A stretch of DNA of 7,226 nucleotides from Bacillota bacterium (GCA_023623095.1 JAMNXX010000005.1:1-7226), one strand, 5' to 3'. Counted from the stretch's first letter, positions 1-6,610 are shown. Made by a program: numbers and translations. The notes: generated by a model not told the origin, from the letters alone.

Positions 1-87
1 ATATAATTAATGTTCGTAAATTGTTTCTGTGCTCTATTCCCTTCTTGTCCACCCCCATTCAATCTTCTATATTTTATCACCAAAGCC

Positions 88-124
88 AAAAAGGAGACAG
101 GTAATTTGATTCCCTGACTCCTTT
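88..124 (-). terminator. Intrinsic terminator of the NSS symporter gene
   Basis: Read on the minus strand, AAAGGAGTCAGG and CCTGTCTCCTTT form a 12-position stem with one T:T mismatch around an 11-nt loop. The 3' arm runs directly into TTTTT. It lies about 25 bp past the TAA stop of the symporter gene (150-152), which is the expected place for a rho-independent terminator. The remaining 87 bp to the window edge hold no supportable gene. Confidence 0.82.
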
Positions 125-149
125 CTTTGAAAACGATCCAGCCAATATT

Positions 150-1514
150 TTATTGAAAAATAACCGCTACAGATCGAATAAATATGATTAAAATTGCAAT
201 GGGAGAAATAAATTTGACCAAAAATACCCATATCGGTGCTAAACCAAATGCATGCCTTCCTCCGCTCGTAATTTCGTAGAGTGCTTTTTTTGTTCCCCAT
301 ACCCAGCCTACGAATATGCATAATAACATCCCACCTAAAGGAAGCAGCACATTGCTGGCAATAAAATCATAAGTATCAAAGAAGCCAAGCCCGGGGAGCA
401 AAGTAATATCTGACCATACGCCCATCGAAAGCGAAGCCGGAACACCAGCCAAATAGATAACAACAGCCATCGTGATTGTAGCGGCAGCCCGAGACCATTT
501 CCATTGATCCACAAAATAAGCAACAACGACTTCCAATAAAGATATGGCTGAAGTTAACGCTGCAAATAAGACTAATAAGAAAAATATAAAAGCAAATATA
601 CTTCCAAGAGGCATCTTGGAAAATACTGCGGGCAGCGTTACGAACATCAGTCCAGGTCCCTGCCCCGGCTCAAATCCAAAAGCAAATACGGCCGGTAAAA
701 TCGCAATCCCTGCAAGCAAGGCAATAGACGTATCGATCAGTACAATCGACAATGCACTTTGCGGCAGATTTGTATCCTTCCTTAAATAACTACCATAGGT
801 AATCATGCAACCCATTCCTAAACTAAGTGAAAAGAACACCTGCCCCATTGCATCCAGGAAACTTCTTGCAGTAAACTGTGAAAAATCAGGAGTGAAAAGA
901 AATTGCAATCCCTTTGAAGCCCCCTGCAGCGTAACGGAGCGAATAGATAAGATAATGATCATAATAAATAATGTAGGCATCATTATCTTATTTGCCTTTT
1001 CAATTCCTCCGCTGATTCCTCTAAAAACAATCACCAATGTCATCCCCATAAATATCGCATGATACAAAAGAGGCGTTACCGTATTCGATATCAATGTACC
1101 AAACATATCCCCGAAAAGTTCCGGATTCGATTGGCTCAAAACCCCTGTTACCGATTTGATGATATAGCTGACCACCCAGCCTCCCACAACGCTATAAAAA
1201 GAAAGGATTAAAAAACCTGCCAGCACACCCAATCCGCCTACCCAGCCCCAATTTCTTCGCAGTGTTCTGTAAGCGCCAAAAGCATTCAACTGAGTATGTC
1301 TCCCCAATGTAATTTCTGCCAGCATTACCGTAAATCCCATGAGCAAGACAATAAGGATATAGACCACTACGAAAGCGCCACCGCCATTTTTCCCCGCAAG
1401 ATATGGGAACTTCCATATGTTCCCAAGCCCTACCGCAGATCCGGCTGCAGCCAAAATGAATCCGATTTTAGAACCCCATTGTCCTCGTGTTCCTGTTTGA
1501 CTCGATTTTTCCAT
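150..1514 (-). CDS. Sodium-dependent amino-acid symporter, NSS/SNF family
   Basis: A 454-residue inner-membrane symporter of the LeuT-fold NSS (SLC6-like) family, which couples Na+ entry to amino-acid uptake. TM1 carries the signature GSAVGLGNIWKFPYLAG (from residue 25), including the unwound-helix Asn that binds Na+ and substrate. The family's usual Arg two positions after the conserved Trp-like residue is Lys here. TM6 carries FFSLSLGMGCMITYGSYL (about 227-244). TM8 carries AALTSAIS, where Ala318, Thr321 and Ser322 match the LeuT Na2 site. Asp261 in TM7 sits where bacterial members carry an acidic residue in place of bound chloride, so transport is probably chloride-independent. The length fits 11-helix bacterial members (MhsT, Tyt1 type). 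The start is ATG at 1514: AGGAGG lies 6 nt upstream, against only 3 nt for the ATG at 1517. A TTG at 1529 overlaps the ribosome binding site itself. The substrate cannot be read from sequence; family precedent favours hydrophobic or aromatic amino acids. It is a single-gene unit with its own promoter and terminator. Confidence 0.95.
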   Translation of the reverse strand: MEKSSQTGTRGQWGSKIGFILAAAGSAVGLGNIWKFPYLAGKNGGGAFVVVYILIVLLMGFTVMLAEITLGRHTQLNAFGAYRTLRRNWGWVGGLGVLAGFLILSFYSVVGGWVVSYIIKSVTGVLSQSNPELFGDMFGTLISNTVTPLLYHAIFMGMTLVIVFRGISGGIEKANKIMMPTLFIMIIILSIRSVTLQGASKGLQFLFTPDFSQFTARSFLDAMGQVFFSLSLGMGCMITYGSYLRKDTNLPQSALSIVLIDTSIALLAGIAILPAVFAFGFEPGQGPGLMFVTLPAVFSKMPLGSIFAFIFFLLVLFAALTSAISLLEVVVAYFVDQWKWSRAAATITMAVVIYLAGVPASLSMGVWSDITLLPGLGFFDTYDFIASNVLLPLGGMLLCIFVGWVWGTKKALYEITSGGRHAFGLAPIWVFLVKFISPIAILIIFIRSVAVIFQ

Positions 1515-1641
1515 CATATTCCTCCTCAATTAAAATTTGATGATGATAGGAGAAAGAGAATAATAAAATCCGTTTCACTCCTTTCTTTTTAGAAAATTTT
1601 GTTGCATCCCGCTCATGGCCCGATGTCAAAATTTTAAAATT

Positions 1642-1670
1642 ATTATATCTTATTCTCTTAAAATATTCAA
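1642..1670 (-). promoter_or_regulatory. Sigma-A-type promoter of the NSS symporter
   Basis: On the minus strand, TTGAAT (1665-1670) and a perfect TATAAT (1642-1647) are separated by exactly 17 bp. Transcription would begin near 1635, leaving a leader of about 120 nt before the ATG at 1514. The leader contains a second strong Shine-Dalgarno-like run, AAGAAAGGAG, near 1578-1587, with no usable start codon at the right distance. Confidence 0.75.
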
Positions 1671-1753
1671 TATTTCAATTATTTTGAAATGTTTTGAAGT
1701 AAATCTATCCCTATTTCCCTTTTATTCATTTTTATTCTTATGAAATGGGCATC

Positions 1754-1766
1754 AGCGCTTAGCGCT
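1754..1766. repeat. Tandem AGCGCT palindromes in divergent spacer
   Basis: AGCGCT-T-AGCGCT: a 6-bp palindrome repeated twice with one base between. It also folds as AGCGC/GCGCT around a TTA loop. It stands out as the only GC-rich patch in an AT-rich spacer, between the divergent promoters of the symporter and the M28 peptidase. It could be an operator, but no known regulator's site is recognised. Apart from this patch, the promoters and the M28 leader, I see nothing further in the spacer 1515-1994. Confidence 0.4.
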
Positions 1767-1861
1767 ATCTCGTCTTCTATTGGAAGGTATTAAAAATCAC
1801 AACTTGATTAAATATTTTAAATTGTCCCTATTTTTCGACTTTATTTTCTTTGTTTTTTCGT

Positions 1862-1867
1862 TATAAT
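1862..1867 (+). promoter_or_regulatory. Probable -10 element for the M28 peptidase gene
   Basis: A perfect TATAAT lies about 130 bp before the start codon. No good -35 hexamer is present 16-18 bp upstream (CTTTAT or ACTTTA at the expected place), so it would be weak or activator-dependent. If used, transcription starts near 1874 and leaves a leader of about 120 nt. Confidence 0.38.
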
Positions 1868-1868
1868 T

Positions 1869-1968
1869 GGGATAGAAGCCGATTCGAAAGATGAAGCGAT
1901 ATTTGTATTTTTGAATCCTTCTTTTTATCCGTATCATGCTTAGCCGATGTCCAATCTATCGAAAAGGC
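1869..1968 (+). promoter_or_regulatory. Possible structured leader of the M28 mRNA
   Basis: Two nested complementarities are visible. GGAT-AGAAG-cc-GATTC (starting near 1870) can pair with GAATC-CTTCT-tttt-ATCC (ending at 1930), giving 14 base pairs with two bulges. Downstream, GCC-GAT (1943-1948) faces ATCG and GGC (1958-1968). It matches no riboswitch class I can recognise, and the pairing could be chance in AT-rich DNA. Confidence 0.25.
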
Positions 1969-1994
1969 ATATTTTAAAAAGAAAGGATGATGTT

Positions 1995-4196
1995 ATGAAA
2001 ACCAAAAAAATCCTATCCGTTCTTTTAGCCTTCGTATTAATCCTCTCATTCACCGGCGGCTGTGCTGCAAACAATCAAGAATCCTCACCTGAAAATGCAA
2101 TCAATCCTGATGTGGAAGCTTACCTGTCAAAGATAGACCCAGAATACGGCTATCAAATTGCAGAAAAATTATCCGGGAAAGAATTTATGAATAATCCGGA
2201 ACTAGGCGGCAGAACTGCAGGAAGCGATGCAGAACATAAGGTAGCCGATCTCCTCGTAGAAGAAATGAAGGCCATTGGTCTCACCGATGTGAAAAAAGAA
2301 GCGTTTCCGGTAGACAAGTGGCAGTTTAATTCTTCTGAACTGAAAATTCTAGAGCCGGCCGGAGAAGAGAAAGTATTGAAGCCATATTCCTATGCCTCCG
2401 GGGGCACTCCTGAAGAAGGAATCGAAGCAGAATTGGTCTACGTCGGAAAAGGAACAAAACAAGACTACGAGGGAATCGATGTCAATGGCAAAATCGTTTT
2501 GGTGGACATCGACATGGGGGAAGAATGGTGGGTAAACTTCCCAACAATGGAAGCCGCTCTTCATGGTGCTGCTGCGATTATTAACAATTGCGTAGGCGGA
2601 TATGCACAATTAAATGATGATACCATGAATACGCAGGATATGGTAGGTCCTGTAACCATTCCTTCTCTCAATATCAGCAAAAACGATGCGAATTATCTGA
2701 AAGGACTGCTTGAAAAGGGTCCCGTAAAAGTCAATCTAAAAGTAGATAATGTCGTTGAACCCGGCGGAACAAGCTACAATATCGTAGGAAAAATCCCCGG
2801 AAAAAATTCCGATGAAATGATTATCATCGGTGATCACTATGACGTTCATTTTTGGGGATTCCAGGACAATAACTGTGCCGTAGGGCTGACATTAGCCATC
2901 GCAAAAGCTATGATCGAATCCAATTATCAGCCTGAAAGAGATATCGTATTTATCCTCCACGGCGCAGAAGAATACGGTGCCATCAATAGCTACCACGATT
3001 GGTCTATCGGTGCATGGAATCAAATCAACCGCATCCATCCGGAATGGGCAGGGAAAGCCCTTGCGTATATCAACTTTGAATTGCCTGCCTATGAGTTCAC
3101 TGAATTTGCCCATACCACATCGGCACCTGAACTATATAGTTTCCTTGCAGAGTTCGCAAAAGTTGCTCCACAGCCCGAAAATTGTTTCCCTCAAGGGATC
3201 GCAACAGAAGGCTATATACAAGGCACATGGGATGATTCCTGGTCCTATACCATTGCCGGAGTTCCTTCCATGGTCAATGGCGGGCTTTATACGGATGAAT
3301 CAGGATTTTTCGAAACAACATACCATTCTCAATTCGACACCCCTGATACATTCAACCAAGACGTATTTACATTCAATTTAAAATTCTATGGGGCGATGGC
3401 AATCGCACTGGATCAAAAGCCACTGCTTCCTTTAGATTTTACCCATCAAGCAGTAAGAGTAAGAAATGCAATCGATTCCGATGCATTTGCTCTTGCTGAA
3501 TGCGATCCACAACCTTTGCTTCAAGAACTGGAAGCATTTGAATCTGTGGCAACAGATAAATACAATCAACTGCAAGAACTCAATCGCTTATATGAAATGC
3601 TCATTGCTTCTGAAGCGGACAATAGCGATTTGATTGAAAAAATCAAAGAAGTTTCTTCTAAAACAAACGCTCTCACATTATCCACATTTAAAATCGTACA
3701 GGATGGGCTTCTAAAACTAGGAGGGGAAGGAGAAACCGTTATCGTCGGACACGAAAGACCGCAGCAAAACGTTTCCATCTTGTCTCAGTCCATTGAAAAA
3801 TTGAAAGAAAACGATGTGGCAACTGTCATCGATGAATTGCTGTATCAGATAGAAGATACATGGTACAGCTATCACTTCAGCAAGGAAGTGATCGAAAACG
3901 TCCATAGACAATTATATGACCCCGAATGGGAAAACAACCGTTTCTGGGGAATCGGAAAATATGTGGGTCATGTAAACCTTTATGATGTAACCCAATCCTT
4001 GCTGAGCAAATATGATACCGGCGGAGATTTCTCAAAAGAAATCGCTGTTCTGGAAGAAACCCTTCAGGGGCAAAAAGAACTTTTGAGCAAAACCATAAAT
4101 GATGAAATAGAAACATTGCAAAATGCAAAAGCAGAATTAGAAAAAATCGATCTCGCATCCCTTATCGAAGAAGTAAATGCTATCTTAAATCAATAA
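1995..4196 (+). CDS. Lipoprotein M28-family zinc peptidase with PA domain
   Basis: A 733-residue predicted extracytoplasmic lipoprotein. Residues 1-22 are a signal (MKTKK, hydrophobic core, FTGG) ending at lipobox Cys23. Residues of about 130-240 resemble a protease-associated (PA) domain, inserted in the peptidase as in many M28 enzymes. The di-zinc aminopeptidase core follows. His281 in GDHYD, Asp291 in QDNN, catalytic Glu325 with ligand Glu326 in HGAEEYG, Glu362 in INFEL and His444 in TYHSQFDTPD fill the M28 pattern. The 34-residue gap from Asp291 to Glu325 equals that of the Streptomyces aminopeptidase. Glu362 is odd because Asp is usual there. Beyond about residue 482 lie some 250 residues of mostly helical, partly coiled-coil sequence (about 508-536 and 683-718) not needed for the core fold. 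The expected reaction is release of N-terminal residues from peptides; the exact specificity is unknown. The start is ATG at 1995, with AGAAAGGA 7 nt upstream. An ATG at 1947 extends the frame but lacks a ribosome site and would displace the signal peptide. The gene is divergent from an amino-acid symporter, consistent with peptide scavenging. Confidence 0.92.
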   Translation: MKTKKILSVLLAFVLILSFTGGCAANNQESSPENAINPDVEAYLSKIDPEYGYQIAEKLSGKEFMNNPELGGRTAGSDAEHKVADLLVEEMKAIGLTDVKKEAFPVDKWQFNSSELKILEPAGEEKVLKPYSYASGGTPEEGIEAELVYVGKGTKQDYEGIDVNGKIVLVDIDMGEEWWVNFPTMEAALHGAAAIINNCVGGYAQLNDDTMNTQDMVGPVTIPSLNISKNDANYLKGLLEKGPVKVNLKVDNVVEPGGTSYNIVGKIPGKNSDEMIIIGDHYDVHFWGFQDNNCAVGLTLAIAKAMIESNYQPERDIVFILHGAEEYGAINSYHDWSIGAWNQINRIHPEWAGKALAYINFELPAYEFTEFAHTTSAPELYSFLAEFAKVAPQPENCFPQGIATEGYIQGTWDDSWSYTIAGVPSMVNGGLYTDESGFFETTYHSQFDTPDTFNQDVFTFNLKFYGAMAIALDQKPLLPLDFTHQAVRVRNAIDSDAFALAECDPQPLLQELEAFESVATDKYNQLQELNRLYEMLIASEADNSDLIEKIKEVSSKTNALTLSTFKIVQDGLLKLGGEGETVIVGHERPQQNVSILSQSIEKLKENDVATVIDELLYQIEDTWYSYHFSKEVIENVHRQLYDPEWENNRFWGIGKYVGHVNLYDVTQSLLSKYDTGGDFSKEIAVLEETLQGQKELLSKTINDEIETLQNAKAELEKIDLASLIEEVNAILNQ

Positions 4197-4256
4197 TAAA
4201 AATCGAATGTTCTCGATATCTCCCTTCTGCATAAAAAGATGATATCAGCAATAATT

Positions 4257-4291
4257 GCACCCCTGCATGCCTTTTTCTCATGCAGGGGTGC
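4257..4291. terminator. Shared 13-bp hairpin between convergent genes
   Basis: GCACCCCTGCATG (4257-4269) and CATGCAGGGGTGC (4279-4291) form a perfect 13-bp stem around a 9-nt loop. It lies 60 bp past the M28 stop on the plus strand and 5 bp past the stop of the converging gene on the minus strand, so it probably ends both transcripts. The T-tracts are poor on both sides (TTGCTTTAC on plus, AATTATTG on minus), so termination efficiency is uncertain. The stem may also serve as a 3' stabiliser. Confidence 0.75.
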
Positions 4292-4296
4292 TTGCT

Positions 4297-5310
4297 TTAC
4301 GAACAATAAATATCATATCGAGGAAGCAGTTGATGCAAAATGTAAAATCGGTGCAATATTGCCGCATCATAAAAAAGTTTCCAGTTACTCTCCAAAAAAC
4401 CTTCTTTCTTTTTTACGAGATTCTTTTTTCCATCGATGGCCTCAACCGCATCCTGCTGCCACATACTGGGATGATAGTCGAGTTTTTCTTTTTGAAAACC
4501 AAACTTTCCGGATCGAATCCAGCGCTTCCAGTAAGCAATACGCTGTTTTAGATCTCCTCTATAGGAAAAAATATTTTTGAGATATTCCCGCATCCTTTCC
4601 CAAGGACATTGGATCGGGTGATCGGATATCAGACAAAGAATTTTGAAAATCGCCTCGCATGCAGATAAAAATCGTTCTGTATTATTCACTTCTATTTCTC
4701 GTCCTTCATGATTCCGGTACTTCCACTTCTTATATGGAATATCCGGTATGCTTCCGGCCTGCCCATGCCCTAACGGCGGAATCAAGTTGATCGTCTGGCG
4801 CATCCAATTTTCATCAAAATATTGTTCCACATGAATAAGCTGATCCTCTACCTTTAGATCGTATATCCTGTTCTCCTGACGCAGCAGCCCTGAAAAATTC
4901 TGGTGCGCCCAGCTATCTGCATAAGTATGAAGTGCGATGCCCATCCGGTGAAAAAAGTAAGGCTTCTCCCGATCCGACAATACATCTGCGATCATTTCCC
5001 GAGCGGGAAGGCTGTCAGGCAAGCAAATCATTTTTTTATAAAAATCCTTTTCTTCTACATTTCCCGGTATAAAATGAAATGGGACAAAAATTTTCAAAAA
5101 CACATCTTCTGATAAAATATCGAGTGTCAAAAATCGATGTGCCGTCATGATCGGCTGATAGCTTCCGCCGTCTTCAAAACGGATTCTGTCTTCAGATTTT
5201 GCATCATCCATATATTGTGAGGCATAGGCAATGATTTGCGCACTTTCATCTTCGATTCCCGCCACTCTTGCTAAGGTATAAATCGTATAAAAGTGAAAAT
5301 CCTGCTGCAT
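4297..5310 (-). CDS. DUF6765-like protein, putative metal-binding helical domain
   Basis: A 337-residue, mostly helical soluble protein without signal peptide or membrane segment. The N-terminus (QQDFHFYTIYTLARVAGI, then AQIIAYASQYMDDA at 25-37) resembles the uncharacterised DUF6765 family as I remember it; no search was possible. A run HTYADSWAHQNFSG gives His128, Asp132 and His136 in H-x3-D-x3-H spacing. Further candidate ligands are His6, Asp35/Asp36, His58, His79, His121 and His182 (in PPLGHGQAG). Such spacing recalls helical metal-dependent hydrolases of the phospholipase C/S1-P1 nuclease or HD type, but that is inference and no reaction can be assigned. The start is ATG at 5310: GGGG of AAGAAGGGG lies 6 nt upstream. 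The ATG at 5316 abuts that site, and one at 5346 has no site at a usable distance. The gene is separated from the transporter operon upstream by a terminator and faces the M28 gene. No strong promoter was found in the 190-bp spacer ahead of it. Confidence 0.8.
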   Translation of the reverse strand: MQQDFHFYTIYTLARVAGIEDESAQIIAYASQYMDDAKSEDRIRFEDGGSYQPIMTAHRFLTLDILSEDVFLKIFVPFHFIPGNVEEKDFYKKMICLPDSLPAREMIADVLSDREKPYFFHRMGIALHTYADSWAHQNFSGLLRQENRIYDLKVEDQLIHVEQYFDENWMRQTINLIPPLGHGQAGSIPDIPYKKWKYRNHEGREIEVNNTERFLSACEAIFKILCLISDHPIQCPWERMREYLKNIFSYRGDLKQRIAYWKRWIRSGKFGFQKEKLDYHPSMWQQDAVEAIDGKKNLVKKKEGFLESNWKLFYDAAILHRFYILHQLLPRYDIYCS

Positions 5311-5358
5311 TCGCATCCCCTTCTTTCCCAACCGACCTTGATCCATTTTAGGGTTTCA

Positions 5359-5509
5359 TCATAGATTATGCCTTTCATCGATTTTTTGTTCTTCTCTTGA
5401 GAAAATTTTTTCACCCGTTTCTTTAAGACAAAATCCAAATCCATTTCTGCTGCAAGAATATATTTTATCCTTCGCTACAGCCCCATAAAAAGGATCAAAA
5501 AAGGGGATC
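5359..5509 (-). other. Spacer with an open but startless reading frame
   Basis: The spacer between the transporter operon terminator and the DUF6765-like gene holds a minus-strand frame open to a TGA at 5359-5361. It encodes about 45 residues (from DPFYGAVAKDKIYSC to EEQKIDERHNL) with A/T-biased third positions like its neighbours. There is no ATG, GTG or TTG in frame after the terminator and no ribosome site. The only in-frame start lies inside the preceding transporter gene. It may be the decayed end of a lost gene or chance. I do not recognise it. Confidence 0.2.
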
Positions 5510-5527
5510 CTAGTATAAAAGGATCCC
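5497..5527 (-). terminator. Terminator overlapping the end of the second CHR gene
   Basis: On the minus strand GGGATCC-TTTTATACTA-GGATCCC is followed by CTTTTTT: a 7-bp perfect stem, 10-nt loop and T-tract. The 5' arm is coding sequence (Gly-Ile-Leu region), and the TAG stop (5510-5512) straddles loop and 3' arm. The operon therefore ends with almost no 3' untranslated sequence. Confidence 0.8.
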
Positions 5528-6031
5528 GAAAGCTGCTGCAAGCACAATCCCCAATATGGGATGCATTTTCAATTTAAATAGAAGAAAGAATATCATCCCG
5601 GCGATCAAGATGCTCTTCCAATCTAAAAAAGAAGTTTTTCCTATCGAAATTGCAGCACTCATGATCAGCCCCAAGGTCGCAGGTCGAATCCCCTGGAAAA
5701 CAAATTTGGTAGCCGGCTTATCTTTGATCTGGATAAACCGTCTCGCCAAGATAATCACAAGAACAAATGAAACGATGACGACGCCGATGCTGGCTGCTGC
5801 CGCCCCGAAAACTCCTGCTGTCCGATAGCCTACAAACGTAGATGTATTAATCGATATGGGCCCAGGCGTCATTTCTGAGATCGCCACAATATCAACGAAT
5901 TCATAAGGCGTAACCCAGTGATGCACATCGACAATCTCTTGCTCGATCAAAGGGAGCATGGCTAATCCGCCACCAAAGCTAAATGCTCCTATTTTCATAA
6001 AAGTTAAAAATAATTTAATGATCGCTTCCAT
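5510..6031 (-). CDS. Short-chain CHR-family (chromate) transporter, second subunit
   Basis: A 173-residue membrane protein, half the size of classical ChrA, so it is a single CHR domain that works as one of a pair. It carries the family hallmarks: FMKIGAFSFGGGLAMLPL (11-28), TPGPISINTSTFVGYR (55-70) and QGIRPATLGLI (113-123), with about five or six hydrophobic segments. Paired short CHR proteins (Bacillus subtilis YwrA/YwrB type) are thought to act together in chromate efflux. The physiological anion here could equally be another oxyanion. The start is ATG at 6031, preceded by AAAGGAG with a 9-nt gap. Upstream in-frame extension to 6079 would lie wholly inside the preceding gene without a better site. 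The reading frame overlaps the upstream partner by 17 bp, implying translational coupling and balanced production. The stop is embedded in a terminator. Confidence 0.92.
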   Translation of the reverse strand: MEAIIKLFLTFMKIGAFSFGGGLAMLPLIEQEIVDVHHWVTPYEFVDIVAISEMTPGPISINTSTFVGYRTAGVFGAAAASIGVVIVSFVLVIILARRFIQIKDKPATKFVFQGIRPATLGLIMSAAISIGKTSFLDWKSILIAGMIFFLLFKLKMHPILGIVLAAAFGILLY

Positions 6032-6566
6032 TTGAATGTTCTCCTTTGAAAAATAAATATCCCGCAATCGCAGCCGCAATGATCACAAAGATGGGATGGA
6101 TATCGAAAACAGCAACAGCCAGCACGCTGAGCAAAACCGCAGTCATATTGAAAAAAGTTTTGGAAAAGTTCGCGCTCAACTTTATGACCGAAGACAGGAT
6201 GAGAGCAACAACGGCAGGTCGTATTCCTGAAAATGCTTTGACGACCAGCTCCTCGCTCTGAAATTTATGAAAAGCCATTGCAATAAACAAAATAGAAATA
6301 AAAGAAGGCAGCAAAACCCCTAAACAGCCTAGCACCGCACCCGTAAATCCAAAAAGTCGATATCCTATATATGTAGCGCTATTGACAGCAAGAGCCCCTG
6401 GAAGAGACTGTGCCAAAGCGATGATATCGAGAAATTCGTCCGATGCAATCCATTTCTTTTTTCGCACGACTTCCTCTTCAAATAGAGAAATCATCGCATA
6501 GCCCCCGCCCAATGTAAACATACCGATTTTAAAAAAGGTCAAGAACATTTTCAGTCTTTCTTTCAT
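6015..6566 (-). CDS. Short-chain CHR-family (chromate) transporter, first subunit
   Basis: A 183-residue single-domain CHR membrane protein and the promoter-proximal member of the pair. Visible motifs are FFKIGMFTLGGGYAMISL (11-28), LPGALAVNSATYIGYR (55-70), GVLLPSF (83-89) and SGIRPAVVALI (113-123). Its central motif reads PGALAVN where the partner reads PGPISIN. The two proteins are clearly homologous yet diverged, as expected for two non-identical halves of a heteromeric transporter. The C-terminus is a short hydrophilic tail, EHSNGSDH, whose codons double as the start region of the next gene. AAGGAG (minus strand of 6577-6582) lies 10 nt before ATG at 6566 and 7 nt before an in-frame GTG at 6569, so either could be used. 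I prefer ATG. Substrate assignment rests on family only. Confidence 0.92.
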   Translation of the reverse strand: MKERLKMFLTFFKIGMFTLGGGYAMISLFEEEVVRKKKWIASDEFLDIIALAQSLPGALAVNSATYIGYRLFGFTGAVLGCLGVLLPSFISILFIAMAFHKFQSEELVVKAFSGIRPAVVALILSSVIKLSANFSKTFFNMTAVLLSVLAVAVFDIHPIFVIIAAAIAGYLFFKGEHSNGSDH

Positions 6567-6610
6567 CACATCGTTTCTCCTTCAATTCTTTCTTCCGTGA
6601 AGATTTCATA

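Noticed and set aside
544..1062. Plus-strand open frames opposite the NSS symporter
   Set aside because: They are antisense to a strongly recognised membrane protein, have no ribosome sites and read as low-complexity shadow translation.
1527..1529. TTG as start of the NSS symporter, five codons upstream of the chosen ATG
   Set aside because: The TTG codon abuts the AGGAGG ribosome site itself, so that site cannot serve it; the ATG at 1514 has ideal 6-nt spacing.
1947..1994. Earlier in-frame ATG for the M28 peptidase
   Set aside because: There is no ribosome site before it, and the 16 added residues are charged and would displace the lipoprotein signal peptide.
4239..4580. Two plus-strand open frames of about 100 codons over the end of the DUF6765-like gene
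   Set aside because: They begin in or before the convergent hairpin, lie antisense to the minus-strand gene and lack ribosome sites.
5271..5444. Minus-strand 57-codon frame starting MDLDFVLKKR and overlapping the DUF6765-like start
   Set aside because: It has no Shine-Dalgarno, an ATG in AT-rich spacer, and runs out of frame into a gene with a good ribosome site.
5420..5484. Minus-strand stretch opening GGGGCTGTAGCG, reminiscent of a tRNA 5' end
   Set aside because: No D-loop GG, anticodon stem, T-arm GGTTCRA motif or matching acceptor strand follows.
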